Source: Streptomyces sp. DvalAA-43
GTDB taxonomy: Bacteria; Actinomycetota; Actinomycetes; Streptomycetales; Streptomycetaceae
DNA length: 64,000 nt
NCBI RefSeq assembly: GCF_900091725.1
Contig: NZ_FMBW01000040.1
Coordinates: 62,001 to 126,000, forward strand
Reading direction: 5' to 3'
In this document: piece after piece, positions 10,766 to 19,380 of the stretch
How the letters are laid out: each line of letters opens with the position of its first letter
Numbering within the stretch: the stretch's first letter is position 1
Notes under the pieces: generated by a model
What the model saw: the letters and a program-made list of their open reading frames with translations, nothing else
What the model was told of the DNA's origin: nothing
The model's database searches: none
Made by a program: the position numbers and the translations under genes

Positions 10766-11839
10766 TCACGCCCCGAACAGGCCCTGTTGTCCCTTTCCGC
10801 CGTGCTGCGGAGGTACGAGACCGAGATGGACCCAGGCCGCGGGGGTCGCCACCCGTCCCCGCGGCGTCCTGGCCAGCAGACCTTCCCGGACCAGGAAGGG
10901 CTCCGCGACCTCCTCGACGGTCTCGCGCTCCTCCCCCACGGCGACCGCGAGGGTGGACAGCCCGACGGGGCCGCCGCCGAAGAGTTTCAGCAGGGCACCG
11001 AGCACCGCGCGGTCGAGCCGGTCGAGGCCGCGGGCATCGACCTCGTACACCCCGAGGGCGGCGGCGGCGACCGGGCGGTCGATCCTCCCGTCGGCCTTGA
11101 CCTGGGCGTAGTCCCGGACGCGGCGCAGCAGCCGGTTGGCGATACGGGGGGTGCCGCGGGAACGGCCGGCGATCTCGGCGGCGCCGTCCACGTCTATCTC
11201 CACGTCGAGGAGGCGGGCGGAGCGGTGGATGACGCGTTCCAGCTCGGTGGGTGCGTAGAACTCCATGTGGCCGGTGAAGCCGAAGCGGTCGCGCAGCGGC
11301 GGCGGCAGCAGTCCGGCCCGGGTGGTCGCGCCGACCAGGGTGAAGGGCGGCAGTTCCAGCGGGATGGCGGTGGCGCCGGGGCCCTTGCCCACGATGACGT
11401 CGACCCGGAAGTCCTCCATGGCCATGTAGAGCATCTCCTCGGCCGGCCTCGACATGCGGTGGATCTCGTCGAGGAAGAGGACCTCGCCCTCCTGGAGGGA
11501 GGAGAGGATCGCGGCGAGGTCGCCCGCGTGCTGGATGGCGGGGCCGGAGGTGATCCGGATCGGTGCGCCCATCTCGGCCGCGATGATCATGGAGAGGGTG
11601 GTCTTGCCGAGGCCGGGGGCGCCGGAGAGCAGGACGTGGTCGGCGGTGGCGCCGCGGGCGCGGGCCGCCTTGAGGACCAGGTCGAGCTGTTCGCGCACCT
11701 TCTCCTGGCCGACGAACTCGTCGAGGTCCTTCGGCCGCAGCGCCGCTTCGACCGCGGTGTCCTCGCCGTCCGCGTCGGCCTGGACGAGGCGCTCGTCGAG
11801 CCGCTCGTCGGTGTCGGGTCCGGTCTCGTCCCAGTTCAT
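10766..11839 (-). CDS. ruvB: Holliday junction branch-migration ATPase RuvB
   Basis: Hexameric AAA+ motor that drives Holliday junction branch migration with RuvA. 357 residues: an acidic N-tail, then the AAA+ domain with Walker [10 protein letters not shown], Walker B VLFLDEIH, sensor 1 GATTRAG and the arginine-finger region [12 protein letters not shown]-terminal winged helix holds [22 protein letters not shown] at 11837-11839, 71 bp after ruvA. It is part of ruvC-ruvA-ruvB. Confidence 0.96.
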   Translation of the reverse strand: MNWDETGPDTDERLDERLVQADADGEDTAVEAALRPKDLDEFVGQEKVREQLDLVLKAARARGATADHVLLSGAPGLGKTTLSMIIAAEMGAPIRITSGPAIQHAGDLAAILSSLQEGEVLFLDEIHRMSRPAEEMLYMAMEDFRVDVIVGKGPGATAIPLELPPFTLVGATTRAGLLPPPLRDRFGFTGHMEFYAPTELERVIHRSARLLDVEIDVDGAAEIAGRSRGTPRIANRLLRRVRDYAQVKADGRIDRPVAAAALGVYEVDARGLDRLDRAVLGALLKLFGGGPVGLSTLAVAVGEERETVEEVAEPFLVREGLLARTPRGRVATPAAWVHLGLVPPQHGGKGQQGLFGA

Positions 11840-11910
11840 TCAGTCTGTCCCGCCTCGGGTGTTTCGGTGCCGTGCGGTGCCCGGCCCGGCGTCGGGGTGC
11901 CGCGCCGCGG

Positions 11911-12537
11911 TCAGCGCGCGCGGTTGAGGGTCTGCAGTGCGGCGCGCAGCAGCTGCGGCACGGGAGCCTGGCCGCCTCCGGCGATCGCCGCCTCGGCCTG
12001 GGGTGCGACGGCGGTGACCGCTTCGTCGGCCTCGCGGGTGGCGTAGCCGAGGCCGATGAGGGCGGCCTGGAGCTGGTCGCGCCAGGAGGAGGTGACGGCG
12101 GTCCCGATGCCCTGGCGGCCGATGTGGGCACCGACGGGCTCGCCGAGTCTGTCCTTCAGTTCGAGGAGGAGTTTCTGTGCGCCCTTCTTGCCGATGCCGG
12201 AGACGGCGGTGAGCGCCTTCTCGTCGCCGGTGGCGACCGCGGTGCGCAGGGCGTCCGGGCTGTGGGTGGCGAGCATGGCCTGGGCGAGCCGGGGCCCGAC
12301 CCCGCTGGCGGTCTGGAGCAGCTCGAAGACCTGCCGCTCGTCGTCGTCGGCGAAGCCGTAGAGGGTGAGCGAGTCCTCCCGGACGACGAGGGACGTGGCG
12401 AGCCTGGCCTCCGTGCCGATCCGGAGGCCGGCGAGGGTGTTCGGCGCGCACTGGACGGCCATGCCGATGCCGCCGACCTCGATCACGGCCGTGGTCGGGG
12501 CGAGGGCGGCCACGGGGCCGCTGACGAAGGCGATCAT
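11911..12537 (-). CDS. ruvA: Holliday junction DNA helicase subunit RuvA
   Basis: Binds four-way junctions and loads RuvB. 208 residues: N-terminal OB fold ([25 protein letters not shown]), two helix-hairpin-helix motifs ([17 protein letters not shown] and [19 protein letters not shown]), then a C-terminal RuvB-binding domain (about 145-205). The ATG overlaps the ruvC stop by 4 bases (12534-12537), and GGAAGG lies about 7 bases upstream. Confidence 0.96.
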   Translation of the reverse strand: MIAFVSGPVAALAPTTAVIEVGGIGMAVQCAPNTLAGLRIGTEARLATSLVVREDSLTLYGFADDDERQVFELLQTASGVGPRLAQAMLATHSPDALRTAVATGDEKALTAVSGIGKKGAQKLLLELKDRLGEPVGAHIGRQGIGTAVTSSWRDQLQAALIGLGYATREADEAVTAVAPQAEAAIAGGGQAPVPQLLRAALQTLNRAR

Positions 12538-13106
12538 CGGGGGACCTTCCGGACGGGGACTGCGGGTGTACGGGGTACGCGTGGGGTGCGGGCCGCGGCG
12601 GCCGCCGCGTGCGCCTGCTGGAGGCGGTTGACGGCGGGGGCCCGCCAGATGTGGCAGATGGCGAGGGCCAGGGCGTCGGCCGCGTCGGCCGGTTTCGGCG
12701 GGGCGTCGAGCCGCAGCAGCCGGGTGACCATCGCGCCGACCTGCGCCTTGTCGGCACGCCCGCTGCCCGTGACGGCCGCCTTGACCTCGCTGGGGGTGTG
12801 CAGGGCGACGGGTATGCCGCGGCGCGACGCGCAGAGCATGGCGACGGCGCTGGCCTGGGCGGTGCCCATCACCGTACGGACGTTGTGCTGGCTGAACACC
12901 CGCTCCACGGCGACGTATTCGGGCCGGTGCTCGTCGAGCCACTGCTCGATGCCGCGCTCGATGGCGACCAGCCGGTGGCCGAGCTCCGCGTCGGCCGGGG
13001 TGCGGACGACGCCCACGCCGAGCATCGTCAGGGGGCGGCCGGCGACGCCCTCGACGACGCCGACACCGCACCGGGTCAGCCCCGGGTCCACGCCCAGCAC
13101 CCGCAT
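12534..13106 (-). CDS. ruvC: Holliday junction resolvase RuvC
   Basis: Dimeric endonuclease that cuts Holliday junctions. 190 residues. The catalytic acidic residues lie in [14 protein letters not shown] (D7), YVAVERVF (Glu near 70) and the C-terminal [15 protein letters not shown] (two Asp). The C-terminus carries a short Ala/Arg/Pro tail beyond the usual end. ATG at 13104-13106 with GGAGGGGGTG upstream. It is the first gene of the ruv cluster, with a strong terminator (13172-13206) between it and the yebC-type gene. Confidence 0.95.
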   Translation of the reverse strand: MRVLGVDPGLTRCGVGVVEGVAGRPLTMLGVGVVRTPADAELGHRLVAIERGIEQWLDEHRPEYVAVERVFSQHNVRTVMGTAQASAVAMLCASRRGIPVALHTPSEVKAAVTGSGRADKAQVGAMVTRLLRLDAPPKPADAADALALAICHIWRAPAVNRLQQAHAAAAAARTPRVPRTPAVPVRKVPR

Positions 13107-13171
13107 GGGACACCCCCTCCGTACCGATCGGTCAACTGTTCCCGCAGGCTATCGGCTCGCACTGACAATGC

Positions 13172-13206
13172 GACGGGCCGACGGGGTGTGTCCCCGTCGG
13201 CCCGTC
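13172..13206 (-). terminator. Strong terminator between the YebC gene and ruvC
   Basis: GACGGGCCGACGGGG (13172-13186) pairs perfectly over 15 bp with CCCCGTCGGCCCGTC (13192-13206), loop TGTGT. It lies 25 bases downstream of the YebC stop on the minus strand. Confidence 0.9.
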
Positions 13207-13230
13207 CGTGAAGACTGCGCTGAGCGCGGC

Positions 13231-13983
13231 TCAGGCGTCGACCTTCTCCATGACCTCGTCCGAGACGTCGAAGTTGGCGAAGACGTTCTGCACGTCGTCG
13301 CTGTCCTCCAGCGCGTCGATCAGCTTGAAGATCTTGCGCGCGCCCTCCTCGTCCAGCTCGACCTGCATGGTGGGCAGGAAGTTGGCCTCGGCGGAGTCGT
13401 AGTCGATGCCGGCCTCCTGGAGCGCGGTGCGGACCGCGACCATGTCGGTGGCCTCGCTGACGACCTCGTACGTGTCACCGAGGTCGTTGACCTCCTCGGC
13501 GCCCGCGTCGAGCACGGCACCCAGGACGTCGTCCTCGGACAGCTCGCCCTTGGGGACGATGACGACGCCCTTGCGGTTGAAGAGGTACGAGACCGAACCC
13601 GGGTCGGCCATCGAGCCCCCGTTGCGCGTCATCGCGACCCGTACGTCGGACGCGGCACGGTTGCGGTTGTCGGTGAGGCACTCGATGAGCACCGCGACAC
13701 CGTTGGGACCGTAGCCCTCGTACATGATCGTCTGGTAGTCGACACCGCCCGCTTCGAGACCGCCACCGCGCTTGACCGCGGAGTCGATGTTCTTGTTCGG
13801 TACGGAGCTCTTCTTCGCCTTCTGGATCGCGTCCACGAGGGTCGGGTTTCCCTCGGGGTCCACACCGCCGGTGCGGGCCGCGACCTCGATGTTCTTGATC
13901 AGCTTCGCGAAGAGCTTGCCGCGCTTGGCGTCAATCACGGCCTTCTTGTGCTTCGTCGTAGCCCATTTAGAGTGGCCGGACAT
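13231..13983 (-). CDS. YebC/PmpR-family (TACO1-like) protein
   Basis: 250 residues, the full length of the family. It begins [16 protein letters not shown] and has [15 protein letters not shown] and [10 protein letters not shown] segments and an acidic C-terminal end. Members were named transcriptional regulators; some have also been reported to assist translation, so the exact role is open. The start at 13981-13983 has AAGGAGAAGG upstream and matches the conserved N-terminus. A longer frame to 14088 is not supported. It follows pdxT on the same strand. Confidence 0.92.
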   Translation of the reverse strand: MSGHSKWATTKHKKAVIDAKRGKLFAKLIKNIEVAARTGGVDPEGNPTLVDAIQKAKKSSVPNKNIDSAVKRGGGLEAGGVDYQTIMYEGYGPNGVAVLIECLTDNRNRAASDVRVAMTRNGGSMADPGSVSYLFNRKGVVIVPKGELSEDDVLGAVLDAGAEEVNDLGDTYEVVSEATDMVAVRTALQEAGIDYDSAEANFLPTMQVELDEEGARKIFKLIDALEDSDDVQNVFANFDVSDEVMEKVDA

Positions 13984-14044
13984 CTGCCTTCTCCTTCGCG
14001 TCACCAAAAACGATTCGAACCCGAGAGATCCTACCGGGATCGAG

Positions 14045-14638
14045 TCAGCCGACTGCGCGCACCATGTCCACGAACAGCGCGTGAACACGGTGGTCGCCGG
14101 TCAATTCCGGGTGGAACGACGTAGCCAGGGCGTTTCCCTGACGTACGGCGACGATGTGGCCGCCGTGCTCCGCCACGACCCTGGCCTGCGCGCCGACCGA
14201 TTCCACCCAGGGGGCGCGGATGAACACACCCTCCACGGGGCCGCCCTCGACACCGGCGACCTCGACCGCCGCCTCGAAGGACTCGTTCTGTCGCCCGAAG
14301 GCGTTGCGGCGCACGATCATGTCGATCCCGCCGACCGTCTCCTGGCCCGAGCGCGGGTCGAGGATCTTGTCGGCGAGCAGGATCATTCCGGCGCAGGTGC
14401 CGTAGACGGGCATCCCGTCACGTACCCGCTCGCGCAGCGGTTCCAGCAGGCCGAAGAGGGCAGCCAGCTTGGACATCGTGGTGGACTCGCCACCGGGGAT
14501 GACCAGGCCGTCGACCTCGGCGAGTTCCTCGGGACGCCGGACCGGCCTGGCCAGGGCGTCGGCCGAGGCCAGGGCGATCAGGTGTTCCCGGACGTCGCCC
14601 TGGAGGGCCAGGACTCCGATCACAGGGGTGTCGCTCAT
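14045..14638 (-). CDS. pdxT: Pyridoxal 5'-phosphate synthase glutaminase subunit PdxT
   Basis: Class I-type glutamine amidotransferase that hydrolyses glutamine and passes ammonia to PdxS. 197 residues: [10 protein letters not shown] start, oxyanion-hole PGGES, nucleophilic Cys in GTCAGMILL, and the His-x-Glu pair in SFHPELT. ATG 14636-14638 lies 6 bases after the pdxS stop, so the two are certainly cotranscribed. Confidence 0.96.
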   Translation of the reverse strand: MSDTPVIGVLALQGDVREHLIALASADALARPVRRPEELAEVDGLVIPGGESTTMSKLAALFGLLEPLRERVRDGMPVYGTCAGMILLADKILDPRSGQETVGGIDMIVRRNAFGRQNESFEAAVEVAGVEGGPVEGVFIRAPWVESVGAQARVVAEHGGHIVAVRQGNALATSFHPELTGDHRVHALFVDMVRAVG

Positions 14639-14644
14639 CGGTGA

Positions 14645-15565
14645 CTACCAGCCACGGTTGGCGTAGCGCTCGGCCTCGGGCAGGGTGTCGCAGTTGATGC
14701 CGACCATGGCCTCGCCCAGGTTGCGGGAGGCGTCCGCGATGATCTTCGGGTCGTCGTAGAAGGTGGTGGCCTTCACGATCGCGGCGGCGCGCTTGGCCGG
14801 GTCCCCGGACTTGAAGATCCCGGAGCCGACGAAGACGCCCTCGGCGCCGAGCTGACGCATCAGCGCGGCGTCGGCGGGGGTGGCGACACCACCCGCGGAG
14901 AACAGCACGACGGGCAGCTTGCCGAGCTCCGCGACCTCCCTGACCAGCTCGTACGGGGCGCGGAGCTCCTTGGCGGCGGCGTACAGCTCGTTGTTGTCGT
15001 AGCCGCGCAGCCGGGCGATCTCGTTCTTGATCTGGCGCAGGTGGCGGACCGCCTCGACGACGTTGCCGGTGCCGGCCTCGCCCTTCGAGCGGATCATGGC
15101 GGCGCCCTCGGCGATCCGGCGCAGCGCCTCGCCCAGGTTGGTGGCGCCGCAGACGAACGGGGTGGTGAAGGCGAACTTGTCGCTGTGGTTGACCTCGTCG
15201 GCCGGGGTGAGGACCTCGGACTCGTCGATGTAGTCGACGCCGAGGGACTGGAGGACCTGCGCCTCGACGAAGTGGCCGATGCGGGACTTCGCCATCACCG
15301 GGATGGAGACGGCCTCGATGATCTCCTCGATCATGTTCGGATCCGACATCCGGGCCACGCCGCCGTCCTTGCGGATGTCGGCCGGCACCCGCTCCAGCGC
15401 CATGACGGCCACGGCGCCCGCGTCCTCGGCGATCTTCGCCTGCTCGGCGTCGACGACGTCCATGATCACGCCGCCCTTGAGCTGCTCGGCCATGCCGCGC
15501 TTGACGCGCGCGGTGCCGGTGGCCGGGGAGTCTGCGGACTGCGGAGTGGTGGGAAGCGTGGACAT
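14645..15565 (-). CDS. pdxS: Pyridoxal 5'-phosphate synthase lyase subunit PdxS
   Basis: (beta/alpha)8 barrel that condenses ribose 5-phosphate, glyceraldehyde 3-phosphate and PdxT-supplied ammonia into PLP. 306 residues: [56 protein letters not shown] and [34 protein letters not shown] blocks are all present, including the reactive lysines in MAKSR and [11 protein letters not shown] 15563-15565 follows GAGG at 7 bases. Vitamin B6 synthesis therefore uses the DXP-independent route. Confidence 0.97.
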   Translation of the reverse strand: MSTLPTTPQSADSPATGTARVKRGMAEQLKGGVIMDVVDAEQAKIAEDAGAVAVMALERVPADIRKDGGVARMSDPNMIEEIIEAVSIPVMAKSRIGHFVEAQVLQSLGVDYIDESEVLTPADEVNHSDKFAFTTPFVCGATNLGEALRRIAEGAAMIRSKGEAGTGNVVEAVRHLRQIKNEIARLRGYDNNELYAAAKELRAPYELVREVAELGKLPVVLFSAGGVATPADAALMRQLGAEGVFVGSGIFKSGDPAKRAAAIVKATTFYDDPKIIADASRNLGEAMVGINCDTLPEAERYANRGW

Positions 15566-15734
15566 GGATCGACCTCACTCGGAGAAAAAGTTGCTGAAAA
15601 GCGCTGGTTGGTGCAGTGCCGAGCAAACTCTCCGGGACCAGTCCACTGCAAGGGCCAATGACAGGCCGGTGGATCGTTTTGAACGCGTACGCGAAGGGAT
15701 GTGGCCCCCGTCACGTACGCATGCGGCCGTCCGG

Positions 15735-16289
15735 TCAGCTGACGGGACGGTCCGCCAGGGCCACCGGGGGCTCGTCGTCCATCTCGAAGGCCAGTGGGAA
15801 CGGGGCGTGCCCGGCCAGCCGGAACCACCGCACCTTGCGGTGCCGGCGCAGCGCGCGGGCCGCGCGCACCGCGTCGTTGTGGAACCGCCGGGCCATCGGG
15901 ACACGGCGTGCGGCGGCGGCGAGTTCGGACGCCGCCTCCTCACCGCCGGGGATCTCCTTCACCGCCTCCACCTGTGCCGTCTCGCCGAAGACCGCCCGCA
16001 GCGCCGCGCTCAGCTCGCTCTCGGCGACCTCGCGGTGCTCCTCCTCGGCCTGCCGGGCGGCGTGCGCGGCCTCGTACAGGACGATGGAGGCGGCCGGGTC
16101 GAGGACACCGGACGTGGCCAGCTCCTGGGTGACCGACGCACGGCGCAGCAGCTGCGCGTCGAGGGCGGCCCGCGCGGCGTCGATGCGGGTGTGCAGCCGG
16201 TCCAGGCGGCCGGCGGTCCAACTGAGGTACATACCGATCGCGACGACCGCGACGGCGATCCAGATGAGGGTTTCGATCACGGGCGGCAA
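15735..16289 (-). CDS. LemA-like single-span membrane protein
   Basis: 184 residues. One N-terminal membrane segment (about 5-25, VIETLIWIAVAVVAIGMYL) precedes a helical region with LRRASVTQEL and ARRFHNDAVRAARALR. The latter resembles the RRxxLIPxL and ARRFYNxxVRxYN signatures of LemA-family proteins. It ends with a segment like the LemA end (AFEMDDEP). The role of LemA proteins is unclear. Start choice: TTG at 16287-16289 or GTG at 16278-16280; neither has a clear ribosome-binding site. It lies 63 bp upstream of nothing else on its strand but just downstream of pimA, so it may be the last gene of the PIM cluster. Confidence 0.6.
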   Translation of the reverse strand: MPPVIETLIWIAVAVVAIGMYLSWTAGRLDRLHTRIDAARAALDAQLLRRASVTQELATSGVLDPAASIVLYEAAHAARQAEEEHREVAESELSAALRAVFGETAQVEAVKEIPGGEEAASELAAAARRVPMARRFHNDAVRAARALRRHRKVRWFRLAGHAPFPLAFEMDDEPPVALADRPVS

Positions 16290-16352
16290 GGCTACCGCCG
16301 AGGCGCGGGCGGCGGGGCCTTCCGGGCCAGCGCGGGGGCGCGCGGACCGGAC

Positions 16353-17513
16353 CTATTCCCGGGCCAGCCCGAACCGGGCGCGCAGGCCGGTGCGTTCGTC
16401 GGCGGCCACCGAGGCCGCGCCGTCCGTCACCGTCTCGTACACCGCGAGGATGTCCGCCCCGACCGTCGACCAGTCGAACCGCCGCACGTGCGCGGTACCC
16501 CGCTCGCGCAGCTCCGCGCGCCGCTCCGGGTCGCCGAGCAGCCGGATCGCCGCCGCCGCCAGCGCGTCCGCGTCCTCGTTGGCGAAGAGTTCGCCCGCAG
16601 CGCCCTGGTCGAGCACCTGGGCGAACGCGTCCAGATCGCTGGCGAGGACCGGGGCACCGGCCGACATCGCCTCGACCAGGATGATCCCGAAGCTCTCGCC
16701 GCCGGTATTGGGCGCGACGTACACGTCCACGCTGCGCAGCAGCCGTGCCTTGTCCTCGTCGCTCACCATGCCGAGGAACTCGACCCGCTCGCGCATCGCC
16801 GCAGGCAGCGAGGCGACGGCCTCCTCCTCGTCGCCCCGGCCGGCGACCAGCAGCCTGGTGTCCGGGCGGGCGGCGAGGATCGCGGGCAGCGCCCTCATCA
16901 GGACCGGCAGGCCCTTGCGCGGCTCGTCGATGCGCCCGATGAAGCCGATCGTGCCGCCCTGCCATTCGGGCCTGGGCTCGGCCCTGTCGAAGAAGCCGAC
17001 GTCGACCCCGTTCGGGATGACGACCGCGTCGCCGCCCAGGTGCTCGACCAGGGTGCGCCGGGCGTACTCGCTCACCGCGATGCGCGCGCTGATCTTCTCC
17101 AGGGCCGGCTGGAGGATCGGGTACGCCGCGATCATGGCCCGGGAGCGTGGGTTGGAGGTGTGGAACGTGGCGACGATCGGCCCCTGCGCGGCCCAGCAGG
17201 CGAGCAGCCCCAGCGAGGGCGAGGTCGGCTCGTGGATGTGGATCACGTCGAAGGTGCCGTCGTGCAGCCAGCGGCGCACCCGGGCGGCCGAGAGGAAGCC
17301 GAAGTTCAGCCGGGCGACGGAGCCGTTGTACGGGACGGGCACGGCCCGGCCCGCCGACACCACGTACGGCGGCAGCGGGGTCTCGTCGTCGGCGGGCGCC
17401 AGCACCGACACCTGGTGCCCCAGCCGGATCAGGTGCTCGGCCAGGTCGCGGATGTGGAACTGCACGCCGCCCGGCACGTCCCAGGAGTACGGGCAGACGA
17501 TGCCGATCTTCAC
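16353..17513 (-). CDS. pimA: Phosphatidylinositol alpha-mannosyltransferase PimA
   Basis: GT4-family transferase that adds the first mannose from GDP-mannose to phosphatidylinositol at the cytoplasmic membrane face. 386 residues with a GT-B fold: N-terminal KIGIVCPYSWDVPGGVQFHI, middle VIHIHEPTSPSL and FHTSN, C-terminal donor site GRIDEPRKGL and the E-x7-E block ESFGIILVEAMSAG. GTG 17511-17513 overlaps the stop of the acyltransferase gene (GTGA). With pgsA and the acyltransferase it forms the PIM cluster known from mycobacteria. Confidence 0.93.
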   Translation of the reverse strand: MKIGIVCPYSWDVPGGVQFHIRDLAEHLIRLGHQVSVLAPADDETPLPPYVVSAGRAVPVPYNGSVARLNFGFLSAARVRRWLHDGTFDVIHIHEPTSPSLGLLACWAAQGPIVATFHTSNPRSRAMIAAYPILQPALEKISARIAVSEYARRTLVEHLGGDAVVIPNGVDVGFFDRAEPRPEWQGGTIGFIGRIDEPRKGLPVLMRALPAILAARPDTRLLVAGRGDEEEAVASLPAAMRERVEFLGMVSDEDKARLLRSVDVYVAPNTGGESFGIILVEAMSAGAPVLASDLDAFAQVLDQGAAGELFANEDADALAAAAIRLLGDPERRAELRERGTAHVRRFDWSTVGADILAVYETVTDGAASVAADERTGLRARFGLARE

Positions 17514-18445
17514 GTCGGGTCCTCCCGGGTCTCCAGGTCGGCGAGCCAGAGCCGTTGCAGCATGTGCCAGTCCTCCGGATGGTCGGCGATCCCGACGGCG
17601 AAGGCGTCGGCCAGCGCCTGTGTCATGGAGGACGTCTTCTCCGTGCGGCTGCCTGACCCGGGCGTCTCGACCGGCGGATGGATCCGCGCCTTCATCACGG
17701 GCGTGTCGTCGTAGCCGAGCGTCACGGGCAGCAGCAGCGCCCCGGTCTGCTGGGCCAGCAGCGCGGGCCCGGCGGGCATCCGCGCGGTGTCGCCGAAGAA
17801 GGTCACCTCGACGCCGGAGGCGGACAGATCGCGGTCGGCGACCAGACAGACCAGCCCGCCCGCCCGCAGCCGCCGCGCCAGGGTGCCGAAGGCGGCGCCG
17901 CCGCTGTGCGGCAGGACCTCCATGCCCAGTCCCTCGCGGTAGGCCACGAACCGGTCGTACAGCGTCTCGGGCTTGAGCCGCTCGGCGACCGTGGTGAAGG
18001 GCACCTTGAGGTCGGTGGTGACCCAGGCTCCCGCCAGGTCCCAGTTGGCCAGGTGCGGCAGGGCGAGGACGACGCCGCGGCCGGTGCCGAGGGCGTCGGT
18101 CAGCCGGTGCGCGTCGGTCACCTCTATGGACGCCTTGATCCGCGCCGGGCTCCAGGTGGGCAGCCGGAAGGACTCCATCCAGTACCGCATGTACGAGCGC
18201 ATCCCGGCCCTGGAGAGCTCGGCCAGCCGGGCCGGTGACGCGTCGGGCACGACCCGGGCCAGATTCGACTCCAGCCGCAGCACGCTCTTGCCGCGCCGCT
18301 TCCACGCCTGGTCGGCGATGGTCCGGAAGAGCGTCCGGGCGACCGGCTCGGGGAGCTTCTTGACGGCGGTCCAGCCGAGCCCGTACAGCCCGTCGGTCAG
18401 CCGGTCCCGCAGGCCGGGCCGGGCGGCCCCGGGGTCGTCGCTCAC
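17510..18445 (-). CDS. Phosphatidylinositol mannoside acyltransferase (LpxL/HtrB-type, PatA-like)
   Basis: Transfers an acyl chain to the mannose of phosphatidylinositol mannoside; assigned from family and context. 311 residues. The HxxxxD active-site motif is seen in LPHLANWDLAG, and LVADRDLSASGVEVTFFG resembles the later block of the family. The GTG start at 18443-18445 overlaps the pgsA stop by GTGA, and its own stop overlaps the pimA start by GTGA. Larger in-frame readings to the left of the start run inside pgsA and are not real. Between PgsA and PimA, this is the expected position for the acyltransferase. Confidence 0.9.
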   Translation of the reverse strand: MSDDPGAARPGLRDRLTDGLYGLGWTAVKKLPEPVARTLFRTIADQAWKRRGKSVLRLESNLARVVPDASPARLAELSRAGMRSYMRYWMESFRLPTWSPARIKASIEVTDAHRLTDALGTGRGVVLALPHLANWDLAGAWVTTDLKVPFTTVAERLKPETLYDRFVAYREGLGMEVLPHSGGAAFGTLARRLRAGGLVCLVADRDLSASGVEVTFFGDTARMPAGPALLAQQTGALLLPVTLGYDDTPVMKARIHPPVETPGSGSRTEKTSSMTQALADAFAVGIADHPEDWHMLQRLWLADLETREDPT

Positions 18446-19113
18446 CGGGCGGTCCCGCTCCCCGGCCCTGCGGCGGCCTCGGCCGCGTCGGCCTCCGCGG
18501 ACTCGCGGCGCACGGTCACGACCCGCTGAACGAGCGTGATCAGGCTGCCCACGGCGACGATCCACAGCGCGATCGGCAGCAGGACCTGGATCCCGGGGAC
18601 ACCGAACTTGTGCAGACCCGCCAACCCGGCCGCGACCAGCGAGATCACCAGCCGCTCGGCGCGCTCCACGAGACCGTTGACCGCGACCGGCAGCCCGATC
18701 GACTCGCCACGCGCCTTCGTGTACGAGACCACCTGGCCGCTGGCCAGGCAGAAGATCGCGACGGCGCAGAGCACGTTGTCGTCGCCCCTGCCCGCGTACC
18801 AGAGCGCGAAGCCGCCGAAGATCGCCCCGTCGGCGACCCGGTCCAGGGTCGAGTCCAGGAACGCGCCCCAGCGGCTGGAGATACCGGCCTGCCGGGCCAT
18901 GTTTCCGTCGACGAGGTCGGAGAAGACGAAGATCGTGATGACGATCGTGCCCCAGAAGAACTCCCCCCTGGGGAAGAAGACCAGCGCACCTGCCATCACC
19001 CCGGCCGTACCGATCAGAGTGACCGCGTCCGGGCTCACGCCGAGACGGAGCAGCAGCGCGGCGAACGGTGTGAGGACACGCGTAAAAAATGCACGCGCGT
19101 ACTTGTTCAGCAT
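18442..19113 (-). CDS. pgsA: Phosphatidylinositol phosphate synthase (CDP-alcohol phosphatidyltransferase)
   Basis: Integral membrane enzyme that joins CDP-diacylglycerol to inositol phosphate. 223 residues, about six membrane segments. The complete CDP-alcohol signature D66-xx-D69-G70-xx-A73-R74-x8-G83-xxx-D87-xxx-D91 is present (DLVDGNMARQAG...WGAFLDSTLD). In actinobacteria this gene next to pimA makes PIP rather than phosphatidylglycerol phosphate; that choice is by context. ATG 19111-19113. The 267 bp to the EF-G-like gene form a divergent promoter region. Confidence 0.92.
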   Translation of the reverse strand: MLNKYARAFFTRVLTPFAALLLRLGVSPDAVTLIGTAGVMAGALVFFPRGEFFWGTIVITIFVFSDLVDGNMARQAGISSRWGAFLDSTLDRVADGAIFGGFALWYAGRGDDNVLCAVAIFCLASGQVVSYTKARGESIGLPVAVNGLVERAERLVISLVAAGLAGLHKFGVPGIQVLLPIALWIVAVGSLITLVQRVVTVRRESAEADAAEAAAGPGSGTAR

Positions 19114-19380
19114 GGCCTTCCCGAGGGTCGGTGGGCCGAGCGGCCCCTTCGGCCACCGGCTGGCCCATCGTAGTCACGCCCGCCGGACTCCACCGTCCGG
19201 GCACCCGGCCTCGCGCGGCGCGGTGCCTTGTATGGACGCGGCCCGGCCCGAGTGGAAAGCTCGAATTACCGCGGGCGTCGTCGTAGCCGCCGTGGCGGCT
19301 CCCCGGTTCCCGTGCATCTCTCCCCCACTTCGCGTCGGTATTTCTTCCGAATCCGCGCCACTACCCGGGAGGCACGCATC

